Assembly: GCA_913043285.1 (NCBI GenBank)
Contig: CAJWML010000001.1
Coordinates: 496,001-560,000 of the forward strand
Direction: 5' to 3'
Length of the DNA: 64,000 bases
Origin: CAKZNE01 sp002695025
Lineage (GTDB): Bacteria > Bacteroidota > Bacteroidia > Flavobacteriales > Schleiferiaceae
In this document: in pieces, positions 1 through 9,133 of the stretch
How the letters are laid out: each line of letters starts with the position of its first letter
How positions within the stretch are numbered: the stretch's first letter is position 1
Program-made: the position numbers and the translations under genes
The notes under the pieces: generated by a model
Told to the model about the DNA's origin: nothing
The model's input: the letters and a program-made list of their open reading frames with translations, nothing else
Database searches by the model: none

Positions 1-386
1 GTTTTTCCACTGGCCTCACCCTTAACCGCAGAATACGCCAACGGAAAATAATCAAAGGGTAGTGAGCGGTCCTCGTTTTCCACGGTCAAGGCATTGCCCT
101 CTTTGGGGAAGGAAATATGGGTGGTTATTTCAAAGGTCTGGCGGGCTTCTGTTTCGTTGATCATCGGTGAAATACCGGCCTCGCTAAACGCCAGGGCAAT
201 ATAGTCTGCCGCTTTATCCGCTCCCTCACTACCGGGCTCCCGCCCTTCCAGGTCATCAGAAGCCAAAAAGCTGATGTCCGCACTTACCCGTTTTGCCGCG
301 TCCGGTAAAAGCTGGATACAAGGTTTTTGGGCCACGCACCATCCGCTTAGGAACAGTCCGAAAGTGAGCATAGTATGTTTGATCAT
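1..386 (-). CDS. M28-family metallopeptidase, N-terminal part (cut by window edge)
   Basis: The reading frame starts at the ATG at 386 and runs off the left edge, so only about 128 residues are visible. It begins with a hydrophobic signal peptide (MIKHTMLTFGLFLSGWCVAQ, cleavage expected near AQ). After it comes ISFLASDDLEGREPGSEG, the typical start of secreted Bacteroidota M28 aminopeptidases. The zinc ligands lie outside the window, so activity cannot be judged. It is divergent from the flippase gene and has its own -7 element (411-418). The M28 call is an inference from this N-terminal motif. Confidence 0.7.
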   Translation of the reverse strand, partial: MIKHTMLTFGLFLSGWCVAQKPCIQLLPDAAKRVSADISFLASDDLEGREPGSEGADKAADYIALAFSEAGISPMINETEARQTFEITTHISFPKEGNALTVENEDRSLPFDYFPLAYSAVKGEASGK

Positions 387-410
387 GGAGCAATTGGTTT
401 TATAAGGAGC

Positions 411-418
411 CAAAGATA
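411..418 (-). promoter_or_regulatory. Bacteroidota -7 element for the M28 peptidase gene
   Basis: On the minus strand the sequence reads TATCTTTG, a perfect match to the TAnnTTTG -7 consensus, about 25 nt upstream of the ATG at 386. I see no TTG at the expected -33 spacing. Confidence 0.45.
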
Positions 419-498
419 ACAAGTTGGCCGGGTTGAAAAGTTTAATTACTCCGTTGAGAACTATTCCCGTTCAATAAAGTGGGTATAGCAGGCGTTCC

Positions 499-506
499 TA
501 CCTTTA
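499..506 (+). promoter_or_regulatory. Possible -7 element for the flippase operon
   Basis: TACCTTTA matches TAnnTTTG at all but the last base. It lies 18 nt before the TTG start at 525, implying a very short leader. No clear -33 TTG is present at the right distance. Confidence 0.3.
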
Positions 507-524
507 TCCCAAATTTCAGGGCCT

Positions 525-1988
525 TTGGCATCGCTTAAAAAATTAGCCTCACAAACCGCTATCTACGGGCTGAGCAGTATCCTGGGGCGTCTGCTCAATT
601 TTGTGTTGACACCGCTCCATACCCAGGCTCTTCCTAAAGAAGAGTACGGCCAGAATACCGATATCTACTCGATGATCGCCTTCCTGATGGTGATCCTCAC
701 CTTTGGGATGGAAACCGCCTTTTTCCGCTTTTACAGCGATAAGCGTTTTACCCATCGCGAGGTTTTCAGTGCTACCACTGGCCTTACCAGCATCCTGAGC
801 ATTCCCTTTGTTATCCTCGTTTTTCTCTTCCTGGGGCCGCTTGCTGACTTTCTGCAATATGGCCACAACCCGGAGTTTGTAATGTGGATGGCTTTGATCG
901 TGGCCTCCGAGGCTATTGCTGCTGTGCCCTTTGCCAAGCTCCGCGCGGAGAACCGCCCTATAAAATTCGTGATCGTACGTATTTCAACCACCGGCTCCAT
1001 CGTGATCCTTAACGTGCTGTTCTTCTGGCTTTTTCCTTATATGTACCGGGAAGGTATTGCGCCTGGCCTTACCGACCTTGTGTATGACCCGAAGCTGGGC
1101 GTGGCCTATATTTTTATCGCCAACCTGATCGGCAACGGCCTGATGATGCTCATGTTCCTCCCGGACCTCCTGAAGATCAACTGGTCCCTGAACCGTGCCC
1201 TTTTCCGGGAAATGACCATCTATTCCGCACCACTGGTAATAGGCGGGCTGGCCGGTATTGCCAATGAAATGGCCAACCGCCAGTTCCTGAAATACCTCCT
1301 CCCCGAGGGTGAGAACTTTGAGGCCCTGGGTATCTTTGGCGCTAACATCAAGATCGCCACCTTTATGATGCTCTTCATTCAGGCTTTCCGCTTTGCGGCA
1401 GAGCCCTTTTTCTTTTCCGGGGAAGGCGATTTTAAGGACAAAATGGCTAAAGTGCTGCGCTATTTTGTGGCGATTCAGGCTTTTATATTCGTGGGCCTGG
1501 TGTGTTTCCTGGAGATCATCAAGCAAACCCACTTCATTGACGAAAAATATTGGGAAGGCCTTACCATTGTGCCCGTACTCATCTTTGCCAACCTCTTATT
1601 GGGTATCAATTTCAACCTCAACATCTGGTATAAGATCAAGAGCCTTACCCGTATGGGCGTTTACATTACCTTTATGGGATTGTTCTTTACCATAGCCAGC
1701 AACTTTATACTGGTTCCCACCTACGGTTATGTAGGTGCGGCCTGGTCTACCCTTATCAGTTATGCGTCCATGACTGTATTCTCGTATTACCTCAACCAGA
1801 AATACGACCGCACCGAGTACCCGGTACGCTCTATAGGGCTTAATCTGCTGGTAGCCGTGGTATTGGCAGGCCTCAGTTTTTACGTATTCCACTCTGAACT
1901 TTTACCTTCCCTGCTTTGCTTTATTGTATACCTTGTATTTGCCTGGTTCACGAACGGAAAAACCATTTTAAAAGCATTCAGAAAATGA
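525..1988 (+). CDS. Polysaccharide flippase / MOP-superfamily exporter (Wzx-like)
   Basis: This 487-residue protein has about 12-14 hydrophobic segments and no large soluble domain. It opens with ASLKKLASQTAIYGLSSILG, the usual N-terminus of Bacteroidota oligosaccharide flippases. By family it should move an undecaprenyl-linked sugar across the inner membrane, but the substrate is not visible. The start is taken as TTG at 525 because it gives exactly this N-terminus and no ATG lies close. Its stop overlaps the ATG of dut by 4 nt (ATGA), so the two are probably translationally coupled. It leads the plus-strand run to about 7.4 kb. Confidence 0.85.
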   Translation: MASLKKLASQTAIYGLSSILGRLLNFVLTPLHTQALPKEEYGQNTDIYSMIAFLMVILTFGMETAFFRFYSDKRFTHREVFSATTGLTSILSIPFVILVFLFLGPLADFLQYGHNPEFVMWMALIVASEAIAAVPFAKLRAENRPIKFVIVRISTTGSIVILNVLFFWLFPYMYREGIAPGLTDLVYDPKLGVAYIFIANLIGNGLMMLMFLPDLLKINWSLNRALFREMTIYSAPLVIGGLAGIANEMANRQFLKYLLPEGENFEALGIFGANIKIATFMMLFIQAFRFAAEPFFFSGEGDFKDKMAKVLRYFVAIQAFIFVGLVCFLEIIKQTHFIDEKYWEGLTIVPVLIFANLLLGINFNLNIWYKIKSLTRMGVYITFMGLFFTIASNFILVPTYGYVGAAWSTLISYASMTVFSYYLNQKYDRTEYPVRSIGLNLLVAVVLAGLSFYVFHSELLPSLLCFIVYLVFAWFTNGKTILKAFRK

Positions 1989-2431
1989 TCAACCACCTTA
2001 AGGTTAAAATCGTTAACCATTCACCCAACGAATTACCCGCTTATAAAACCGGCCTTTCGGCTGGTATGGACCTTTGCGCCCACCTGGATGAGCCTGTAAC
2101 TTTACAATCCCTGGAACGGAAGCTTATACCCACCGGAATTTATATTGAACTGCCTCCGGGTTATGAAGCGCAGGTGCGACCCAGAAGCGGCATTGCTCTT
2201 AAACAGGGTATTACCGTGCTGAACAGCCCGGGCACCGTAGATGCAGATTACCGTGGTGAAGTAGGCGTGATACTGGCCAACCTTTCAAAAAATCCCGTGG
2301 AAATTGCACCGGGCGACCGAATAGCTCAGCTGGTAATAGCCCGTCATGAAAATGTAAGCTGGGAGATTGTTGAAGAACTGACAGATAGCGCACGCGGGGC
2401 CGGAGGCTTCGGAAGCACAGGTAATCGTTAA
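1985..2431 (+). CDS. dut: dUTP diphosphatase
   Basis: This 148-residue trimeric-type dUTPase hydrolyses dUTP to dUMP and pyrophosphate. It keeps uracil out of DNA and feeds thymidylate synthesis. All five family motifs are seen in order: AGMDLCA, RPRSGIA, GTVDADYRGE (with the catalytic Asp), GDRIAQLV and the C-terminal glycine-rich arm RGAGGFGSTG that closes over the nucleotide. The length is normal. The frame is open further upstream to 1916, but the ATG at 1985 overlaps the flippase stop as ATGA and starts directly at the conserved domain, so I use it. Confidence 0.96.
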   Translation: MINHLKVKIVNHSPNELPAYKTGLSAGMDLCAHLDEPVTLQSLERKLIPTGIYIELPPGYEAQVRPRSGIALKQGITVLNSPGTVDADYRGEVGVILANLSKNPVEIAPGDRIAQLVIARHENVSWEIVEELTDSARGAGGFGSTGNR

Positions 2432-2438
2432 GAATCCT

Positions 2439-2467
2439 TTGAATTTCAAGCAGTCCGCTTATTTTTG
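2439..2467 (+). promoter_or_regulatory. Bacteroidota promoter for the sugar nucleotidyltransferase gene
   Basis: A TTG at 2439-2441, an 18-nt spacer and TATTTTTG at 2460-2467 fit the housekeeping promoter of this phylum (TTG, 17-23 nt, TAnnTTTG). Transcription should start near 2474, about 33 nt before the ATG at 2507. Confidence 0.6.
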
Positions 2468-2506
2468 CCATGACTTAGTAATATGAACCTCTCAACCTTG
2501 TAATAC

Positions 2507-3511
2507 ATGAAAATTATTGTTCCTATGGCCGGACGCGGCAGCCGCCTCAGGCCTCACACGCTCACTATCCCCAAGCCCCTTATCCCCATTGCCGGCAAAC
2601 CTATTGTTCAGCGCCTGGTAGAAGATATTGTTAAGGTTTGTGCGGAAGATGTGGAAGAGATCGCCTTTATTATTGGTGATTTTGGCAAGGAAACGGAAGA
2701 AAACCTCAAAGCAATTGCCGAGGGCCTGGGAGCCAAGGGTAGTATTTATTACCAGGATGAACCTCTCGGTACCGCCCACGCCATCATGTGTGCAAAGCCT
2801 TCCCTCAGCGGAAATATGGTAGTGGCTTTTGCCGATACCCTTTTCCGGGCAGATTTTACCCTGAACAGCGATTCAGACGGGGTGATATGGACCAAAAAGG
2901 TTGAAGATCCAAGTGCCTTTGGCGTGATCAAGAAAAACGAGGAAGGCGTAATTACCGATTTTGTGGAAAAGCCCCAGGAGTTTGTTTCGGATGAAGCTAT
3001 TATCGGCATCTATTATTTCAAGGATGGCGACTTTCTGCGCGATGAATTGCAATACTTGCTGGACAACAATATCCGCGATAAAGGTGAATTCCAGTTGACC
3101 AATGCCCTTGAGAACATGAAGAACAAGGGAAGCCGCTTTACATCCGGCACCGTTAACGAATGGATGGACTGCGGGAACAAGGATGTAACCGTGGAAACGA
3201 ATGGCAAGATCCTTGAGTTTGTAGAACAGGACGAAAAATTAGTGAGTGACAAGGCTACCATCGAAAACTCCGAGATCATTGCCCCCTGTTATATAGCAGA
3301 GGGAGTGGTGATCAAAGACAGTAAGATAGGCCCTAAAGTGAGTATCGGGAAAAACACCCGGGTGGAAAACAGTACTATTGACAACACCATCATACAAAAT
3401 GACAGTGAGGTTGTGAACGCCCAGCTCACAAACTCAATGATAGGAAACAAAGCAGTTTTTAATGGAAAATTCTCTTCGGTCAGTATTGGCGATTACAGCA
3501 GAATGGAGTAG
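2507..3511 (+). CDS. Sugar-phosphate nucleotidyltransferase with left-handed beta-helix tail
   Basis: This 334-residue protein begins with the nucleotidyltransferase signature (MAGRGSRLRPHT and PKPLIPIAGKP), which binds the NTP and sugar-1-phosphate. The domain runs to about residue 240. It is followed by hexapeptide-like repeats (ENSEIIAPCYIAEGVVIKDS onward) typical of a left-handed beta-helix. It should make an activated sugar nucleotide for glycan synthesis. RmlA/GlmU-like relatives differ in substrate, so the sugar and base are not assigned. It has its own promoter, and its 3' end overlaps the next gene by about 50 nt. Confidence 0.85.
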   Translation: MKIIVPMAGRGSRLRPHTLTIPKPLIPIAGKPIVQRLVEDIVKVCAEDVEEIAFIIGDFGKETEENLKAIAEGLGAKGSIYYQDEPLGTAHAIMCAKPSLSGNMVVAFADTLFRADFTLNSDSDGVIWTKKVEDPSAFGVIKKNEEGVITDFVEKPQEFVSDEAIIGIYYFKDGDFLRDELQYLLDNNIRDKGEFQLTNALENMKNKGSRFTSGTVNEWMDCGNKDVTVETNGKILEFVEQDEKLVSDKATIENSEIIAPCYIAEGVVIKDSKIGPKVSIGKNTRVENSTIDNTIIQNDSEVVNAQLTNSMIGNKAVFNGKFSSVSIGDYSRME

Positions 3512-5231
3512 ACGGGGACTTTTCCTTCTTTTTATCCTTCTTATAAGTTTTAACCTCCCCGCCCAGGACGGTGGTGAGGAGCCAGGTACGGAACCCAGCC
3601 TTTCGGAAAAACAGTTGCGCAGGTTCAACGAGCTTTTCTTTATGGCCGAAAAGGAAAAGAACCTCGGCAACCTGCAGGAAGCCCGTGAAATTTACGAGCA
3701 GCTTTACCGCATTACCACCATGAATGCCACGGTGTGCTATGAACTGGGACGCATACATGCTGAAGAAGGCAATCGTGATGATGCCCTGTTTTATGCCGAA
3801 CGTGCCGTGGAGCTGGATCCTGATAATAAATGGTTCAAGATCATGCTGGCCTCCATTTACCGGGAGTTTGGTATGGCTGAAAAAGAAGTGGCCATTTTTC
3901 ATCAGCTCTCAGAACAAGTACCGGAAAACCCTGACTACCGCTACGAGCTGGCCATTGCCTACCTCAATGCTGAGAAACCCGAAAAAGCCATTGAAGAACT
4001 GAATAAGCTGGAAGAGATCATCGGCATCAACGAGATGATCACCGACCAGAAAAAACAGATCTACCTGGATATGGGCGATCTGAAAGGCGCTGCCCGCGAA
4101 ATTGAAAAGCTGATCGAGGCCTTTCCCCGGGAGCTGGATTATTACGGAACCCTGGGCCAGATGTACCAGGTGAACGGCCATGAAGACAAAGCCTACGAAA
4201 TTTACCAGAAGATGCTGGAGATAGCTCCCAATGATCCACGCCCCCACCTGGACCTGGCCGAATATTACCGCCAGAAGGGCGAGATGCAAAAATCCATGGT
4301 TCACCTCAAACAGGCTATGGCCAGCCCCTACCTGGATATCGATAAGAAAATCCCGGTCCTGTTGTCCCTATATGCAGCATCCGAGAACGATTCGTCCCTG
4401 CGCAAGGAAGCGTTTATTATGTTGGAAGACGTGATTCGCACCAATCCCACCGACCCCAAAGCCTACGCGGTATATGGTGATTACCTCACCCGTGAAGGCG
4501 AATCCCGGGAAGCCCTTAAGGCCTATAAAAAAGCGGTAAGCCTGGAAGGTGGCAATAAGTTTGAAATCTGGGAACAAATACTGTTATTGGAGATCCAGCA
4601 GGAGATGTACGACAGCCTGGCTGTTGACGGGCCCAAAGCTGTAGACCTCTTTCCCAATCAGCCAGTACCCTACTTTTTTGCAGGCGTTGGCCTCAATATG
4701 GTCAAGAACTATGACGATGCCATCTACTACCTGGATGAAGGCCTCAATTACGTGATTGGTAACCCTCGTTTAAAGGAACAATTCTACACGCAACTGGCAG
4801 ACATCTACCATAAACTGGCACTTCACAGTAAAAGCGACAGTTATTTTGACAAGGCGCTGGCCGTAAACGGCAGCAACCCCACTGCGCTGAACAATTACGC
4901 CTATTACCTTTCCGTGCGGGGCGAAAATCTGGATAAGGCTTTGAACATGACCGAAAAAAGCAACCGCCTGATGCCCAATAACCCCACCTTTATGGATACC
5001 TGGGCATGGGTGCTTTACCAGCGAGGCGATTACGAAAAAGCCCTGGAGAAAATGGAGGAGGTGATCAAACTCGGTGGTGATGAGCTGGGCGAGGTAATGG
5101 AACATTACGGTGACATCCTACTGAAGAACAACCAGAAGCAGAAAGCTTTGGACGCTTACCAAAAAGCCCGTGCGCTGGGCGGAACCTCCGAGGATATTGA
5201 TGCCAAAATCCAAAAGCTGAGTACCCCATGA
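3462..5231 (+). CDS. Exported tetratricopeptide-repeat protein
   Basis: This protein of up to 589 residues has a hydrophobic segment (GLFLLFILLISFNLPAQ) that looks like a signal peptide ending at AQ. It then consists almost wholly of TPR motifs; about a dozen can be picked out by the A...Y...A/P spacing, for example near residues 85-120, 200-240 and 460-560. TPR arrays are protein-binding scaffolds. Two starts are possible: ATG at 3462, overlapping the previous gene by 50 nt, or TTG at 3486, giving a more usual signal peptide. Its stop overlaps the next ATG (ATGA). Neighbouring envelope genes suggest a periplasmic role, which is an inference. Confidence 0.8.
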   Translation: MENSLRSVLAITAEWSRRGLFLLFILLISFNLPAQDGGEEPGTEPSLSEKQLRRFNELFFMAEKEKNLGNLQEAREIYEQLYRITTMNATVCYELGRIHAEEGNRDDALFYAERAVELDPDNKWFKIMLASIYREFGMAEKEVAIFHQLSEQVPENPDYRYELAIAYLNAEKPEKAIEELNKLEEIIGINEMITDQKKQIYLDMGDLKGAAREIEKLIEAFPRELDYYGTLGQMYQVNGHEDKAYEIYQKMLEIAPNDPRPHLDLAEYYRQKGEMQKSMVHLKQAMASPYLDIDKKIPVLLSLYAASENDSSLRKEAFIMLEDVIRTNPTDPKAYAVYGDYLTREGESREALKAYKKAVSLEGGNKFEIWEQILLLEIQQEMYDSLAVDGPKAVDLFPNQPVPYFFAGVGLNMVKNYDDAIYYLDEGLNYVIGNPRLKEQFYTQLADIYHKLALHSKSDSYFDKALAVNGSNPTALNNYAYYLSVRGENLDKALNMTEKSNRLMPNNPTFMDTWAWVLYQRGDYEKALEKMEEVIKLGGDELGEVMEHYGDILLKNNQKQKALDAYQKARALGGTSEDIDAKIQKLSTP

Positions 5232-6022
5232 GAAAGCTGGTTTTGGCATTCCTTACGCTGGCCTTCATCCTGAGTTCATGTGGCAGTCAGAAAAACATTC
5301 CTGCCGGGGCGCCACCACGGGTGAAGGATAAGGAAATACACGAAAAAACCGCCACCGCACAGAACGAATACCGTACCCTGGAGATACGTGGAACCGGCCA
5401 CTTTAAAGATGATCATACCTCACAGGGCTTCCGTATACAGGTGCGTATTGTACGGGACAGCCTCATTTGGGTGGACATTGCCGATCCTATTTTAGGCATT
5501 AAGGCGGCCCGTGCCATAGTATATCGCGATAGCGTGGCCTTTATCAACCGCTTGCAAAAAGAATACTACACCGGCCCGCTCAGCGAATTGGAGAAAAAAC
5601 TGAACATGGATTTCGGCTTCCAGGTACTGCAGTCCATCCTCAGTGCCAATCTGGCTTTTGATATTACCAAAGATTATGAAACCTATTACCAGCCCGGCTA
5701 TTACGTGCTGGCCGATCATATTCCCGGGAATGCTGAGAACCGCGCACCCTCTGTCACGGAAAGGTTCCACGAGATCTACCTGGATCCGGTATACTTCAAA
5801 CCCATGCGCCAACAACTCGAAGAACCCGGCCTGAACCGGAAATACGAGATCCTATTTAAGGATATAAACCCCCGCAACGAAGTACTTTTCCCGGAAAATA
5901 TGACTATTACCTATACCCAGGATTCACAGGCCATCCTTGAACTCGAGATCAAGGAGGTGGAAAAGAACCAGGAACTGAATTATCCATTTTCGATACCCGA
6001 CAGCTATGGCAAAATGCGCTAG
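5228..6022 (+). CDS. DUF4292 lipoprotein
   Basis: This 264-residue protein has a lipoprotein signal peptide with the lipobox LSSCGSQ, so Cys18 would be acylated. The body resembles LolA/LolB-like half-barrel proteins annotated as DUF4292 in Bacteroidota, with the recognisable stretch SLIWVDIADPILGIKAAR. These folds bind lipid or lipoprotein, but a function for DUF4292 is not established. It starts inside the stop of the TPR gene (ATGA) and overlaps the EnvC-like gene by 17 nt. That order, TPR then DUF4292 then M23 factor, suggests a joint envelope task. Confidence 0.8.
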   Translation: MRKLVLAFLTLAFILSSCGSQKNIPAGAPPRVKDKEIHEKTATAQNEYRTLEIRGTGHFKDDHTSQGFRIQVRIVRDSLIWVDIADPILGIKAARAIVYRDSVAFINRLQKEYYTGPLSELEKKLNMDFGFQVLQSILSANLAFDITKDYETYYQPGYYVLADHIPGNAENRAPSVTERFHEIYLDPVYFKPMRQQLEEPGLNRKYEILFKDINPRNEVLFPENMTITYTQDSQAILELEIKEVEKNQELNYPFSIPDSYGKMR

Positions 6023-7370
6023 GTTCTTTTTGGTGCTTTTACTGGGTCTCGCTATGGGTTTCGGGGCTCAGGCCCAGAACAACAACCGTAAGGAAAAACT
6101 ACAGCAACTCAAAATCCGTCTGCAAGACGAGATCGAACTGGCCAATAAGATCCTTTCCGATACCCGGAAAAGTCAGAACTCTTCTTTAGGGGCCATCGAA
6201 ACCGTGGAGCAAAAACTCAAGCTCCGCCAGGACCTTATCCGCACCATTGACCGGGAATTGGAAATACTGGACAAGGATATTGAAGAGCTGGAAACCGAAG
6301 TGGATACCCTACAGCAACGGGTGGAAAAACTAAAGGAAGAGTACGCTCGCATGATCCAACAGGCCTATAAAAGCCAGAATAAATACAGCCGGCTGATGTT
6401 CCTGCTCTCTTCCAGGGACTTTAACCAGGCCCTGCGCAGGCTTGAGTACCTGAAACAATATTCCGAATTCAGACGCAGGCAGGTAGAAGAAGTGAAAAAG
6501 CAACAGAACGAACTCAACGAGAAGATTGCCGAGCTGGGCCGCCAGAAAACCCGGAAAGCAGCCTTGCGCGGACAGATGGAAAAAGAAAAACAAACCCTGG
6601 TATCCGAAAAGGAATCACAGGAAAAATCCATTGCTGAACTGCAGGCCCGCGAAAAAGAGATTACCAAAGAGCTGAAGGAAAAACAGACAGAAGCCAAAAA
6701 ACTGGAAAACGAGATCCAGCGCATTATTGCCGCTGAAATACGCAGGGCACGAGAGCAGGCCATACGCAGGCAAATTGAGGATGAAGCCAAACAGATGGGC
6801 CTCATCAGCGGTAAGGACTTCAATAACCGTACTACCAATGATGCCCTGAAGGACCTCATCAACCAAAAGAAAAAAGAACTTTCAGCCGCCAACAAACCCG
6901 TGGAAGAGGCGAATATACCCGCCTATAACCTTACCCCGGAAGCCACCCGCCTGGCCGCTAATTTTGCGGCCAACAAAAGCCGTTTGCCCTGGCCCGTGGA
7001 GCGGGGACTGGTGGTAGCCAAATTCGGACCGCAACAACACCCAGTAGCCAAAAGCGTGATCATCAACAACAACGGTATTGACATTGCCACAGAGCGCGGA
7101 AGCAAGGCACGTGCGGCTTTTGACGGGGAAGTAAGCCGCGTGATACGCACACCCGGTGCTGCCCTGGCCGTATTCATACGCCACGGTAATTACTTTACCG
7201 TATATAACAACCTTTCAGAGGTTTACGTAAAACAAGGCGACATGGTAAAAAGTAAACAGGAGATCGGCTCCGTTTTTTTCAATGAGCTGGAAGGTAAAAC
7301 GGTACTCCACTTTGAGCTCTGGAAAGAGCTGGATGTAGTTGACCCTCTACCCTGGCTTGCTGGCAAGTAA
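6006..7370 (+). CDS. EnvC-type murein hydrolase activator (degenerate M23/LytM domain)
   Basis: The 454-residue protein has a signal peptide ending near AQAQ, a long coiled coil (roughly residues 25-265) and a C-terminal LytM domain (roughly 330-454). In active M23 peptidases zinc is held by an H-x3-D pair and an H-x-H pair. Here the first His is replaced (NNNGIDIA) and the second pair is reduced to one His (VLHFELW). This loss is typical of EnvC/NlpD proteins, which activate cell-wall amidases instead of cutting peptidoglycan. A role in daughter-cell separation is the family expectation. No amidase gene is in the window. Confidence 0.85.
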   Translation: MAKCARFFLVLLLGLAMGFGAQAQNNNRKEKLQQLKIRLQDEIELANKILSDTRKSQNSSLGAIETVEQKLKLRQDLIRTIDRELEILDKDIEELETEVDTLQQRVEKLKEEYARMIQQAYKSQNKYSRLMFLLSSRDFNQALRRLEYLKQYSEFRRRQVEEVKKQQNELNEKIAELGRQKTRKAALRGQMEKEKQTLVSEKESQEKSIAELQAREKEITKELKEKQTEAKKLENEIQRIIAAEIRRAREQAIRRQIEDEAKQMGLISGKDFNNRTTNDALKDLINQKKKELSAANKPVEEANIPAYNLTPEATRLAANFAANKSRLPWPVERGLVVAKFGPQQHPVAKSVIINNNGIDIATERGSKARAAFDGEVSRVIRTPGAALAVFIRHGNYFTVYNNLSEVYVKQGDMVKSKQEIGSVFFNELEGKTVLHFELWKELDVVDPLPWLAGK

Positions 7371-7385
7371 TATCCTTTAAATTCG

Positions 7386-7393
7386 TACCTTTG
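7386..7393 (+). promoter_or_regulatory. -7 element before tatA
   Basis: TACCTTTG is a perfect TAnnTTTG -7 match, placing the transcription start near 7400 and an 18-nt leader before the ATG at 7418. There is no good TTG at standard -33 spacing, so the upstream half is weak or absent. Confidence 0.5.
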
Positions 7394-7417
7394 TCGCTCT
7401 TTTTAAAATGAAAGGAT

Positions 7418-7609
7418 ATGAATTTTGCGATGGTTTTTCTGGGAATGATCGGATGGCCGCAGATAGTGCTCATCATTGTTGCGCTGCTGCTCCTGTTTGG
7501 AGGCCGTAAGATCCCGGAATTAATGCGAGGTTTGGGAAGCGGTGTGAAAGAATTTAAGGATGCCGTGAAAGAGGAGGAAAAAGCAAAGTCCGAGAGCACT
7601 AACAAATAA
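7418..7609 (+). CDS. tatA: Sec-independent protein translocase subunit TatA
   Basis: This 63-residue protein has one N-terminal membrane helix (IVLIIVALLLLFGGRKIPEL), the hinge FGGRKIPELMRGLG, an amphipathic helix and a short charged tail. It is a textbook TatA/TatE-family pore subunit for folded twin-arginine substrates. No tatB or tatC is adjacent. It is 25 nt before the amidase gene and probably shares a transcript with it. TatA versus TatE cannot be separated by eye. Confidence 0.92.
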   Translation: MNFAMVFLGMIGWPQIVLIIVALLLLFGGRKIPELMRGLGSGVKEFKDAVKEEEKAKSESTNK

Positions 7610-7634
7610 CCCTGCTCAAACCCCACTAATCTTA

Positions 7635-9056
7635 ATGGCTTTTAACACACTTACCGAAGTTCAGGAACAACTAAGGGAAGGCAAGCTTACATGCTCGGCC
7701 CTGGTGGAAGAACACCTCAAGCGTATAGAGGAGAATCAGCACCTTAATGCTTTCCTGGAGGTGTTTGCGCATGACGCCCGAAGCCGTGCTACGGTGATTG
7801 ATCAAAAGATAAAAAGAGGATCTTCCGGCAAACTGGCCGGAATGATCATCGGCATTAAAGACAATATCTGTTTTAAAGGCCACAAGGTATCCGCCTCCTC
7901 GCGTATACTGGAAGATTTTACCTCCCTATACTCATCCACCGTTGTAGACCGTTTGCTCAACGAAGATGCCATCATTATTGGTCGCCTGAACTGTGATGAG
8001 TTTGCCATGGGGTCTGCCAATGAATTCTCAGCTTTCGGACCGGTAAAAAACCCATTGGACAATACCAAGGTTACCGGAGGTTCATCAGGAGGCAGTGCTG
8101 CTGCCGTTGCCGCAGGCCTTTGCCATGTGGCCCTGGGTAGTGATACTGGAGGTTCCATCCGTCAGCCCGCCAGCTTTTGCGGAGTGGTTGGTCTTAAACC
8201 TACCTACGGACGTGTTTCACGGCACGGACTTATTGCCTTTGCCTCCTCCTTTGATCAGATAGGCCCTTTTGCCACTTCGGTAGAAGATGCGGCCCTTATC
8301 TATGAAGTAATGGCCGGAGCTGATGAATACGATAGCACAGCCTCTCAACGGGAAGTTGAAAAAACAGATTTTTCCGCCACTTCGGATAAGCCCATGCGTA
8401 TTGCCTTTTTAAAGGATGCCCTCACAGACCCAAGTCTGGATGCTGAAATACGCGAACGTACTCAAGAACTCATCTCACAACTACAGGAAAAAGGACATAC
8501 CGTGGAAGGCGTAAGCTTCCCCTGGATGGACTATATGGTGCCTGTTTATTATATTTTAACCACTGCCGAGGCATCATCAAACCTGGCGCGCTATGACGGT
8601 ATCCATTACGGACAACGGAGCGAAAAAGCAACTGACCTCGAATCAACGTATAAACTATCCCGCACCGAAGGCTTCGGTGACGAGGTTAAGCGAAGGATAC
8701 TGCTGGGGACTTTTGTTTTGAGCAGCGGGTATTATGATGCTTATTACGGCAAGGCCCAGAAGGCACGGAGAGTAGTAAAGGAGGAAACTGAAAAAATACT
8801 GGCCGACTACGACCTTATTCTTTCTCCTACTTCACCGCACACCGCCTTTGAACTCGGTAAAAAACAACTGGACCCCACGGTCATGTACCTGGAAGATATT
8901 TTTACCGTACAGGCCAATATTTGTGGTAACCCAGCCGTTTCATTGCCTTTAGGCAAACACAGTAACGGGATGCCTTTCGGCATCCATCTGATGGGACGCG
9001 CCTGGGACGAAAAGACCTTGCTGGAATTTTCGGCACAGTTAATGAACAATAATTAG
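7635..9056 (+). CDS. gatA: Amidase, GatA-type (Asp-tRNA(Asn)/Glu-tRNA(Gln) amidotransferase subunit A)
   Basis: The 473-residue protein carries the amidase-signature triad: Lys75 (GIKDN), cis-Ser150 (TGGSSGGS) and nucleophile Ser174 (GSDTGGSIRQP). These sit at a constant offset of four from the known GatA residues. GatA releases ammonia from glutamine, which GatB uses to amidate mischarged Glu- or Asp-tRNA. The whole length matches GatA rather than a generic amidase. The gatB and gatC genes are not in the window; scattered gat genes are usual in this phylum. It follows tatA by 25 nt. Confidence 0.9.
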   Translation: MAFNTLTEVQEQLREGKLTCSALVEEHLKRIEENQHLNAFLEVFAHDARSRATVIDQKIKRGSSGKLAGMIIGIKDNICFKGHKVSASSRILEDFTSLYSSTVVDRLLNEDAIIIGRLNCDEFAMGSANEFSAFGPVKNPLDNTKVTGGSSGGSAAAVAAGLCHVALGSDTGGSIRQPASFCGVVGLKPTYGRVSRHGLIAFASSFDQIGPFATSVEDAALIYEVMAGADEYDSTASQREVEKTDFSATSDKPMRIAFLKDALTDPSLDAEIRERTQELISQLQEKGHTVEGVSFPWMDYMVPVYYILTTAEASSNLARYDGIHYGQRSEKATDLESTYKLSRTEGFGDEVKRRILLGTFVLSSGYYDAYYGKAQKARRVVKEETEKILADYDLILSPTSPHTAFELGKKQLDPTVMYLEDIFTVQANICGNPAVSLPLGKHSNGMPFGIHLMGRAWDEKTLLEFSAQLMNNN

Positions 9057-9071
9057 TTGAAAAATAGAAGC

Positions 9072-9101
9072 TTGTACTCCTGAAAAGCGGGCTTATATTT
9101 T
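9072..9101 (+). promoter_or_regulatory. Bacteroidota promoter for the lytic transglycosylase gene
   Basis: TTG at 9072-9074, exactly 19 nt, then TATATTTT at 9094-9101. This matches the phylum consensus except for the final base. The start site would be near 9108, about 26 nt before the chosen ATG at 9134. Confidence 0.6.
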
Positions 9102-9133
9102 TCAATTTGTGGAATACCAAAACCTCTTTAGGA

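Noticed and set aside
984..1532. Long antisense ORF (182 codons) inside the flippase gene
   Set aside because: It lies wholly opposite a convincing membrane protein gene and its translation shows no domain; a shadow of codon bias.
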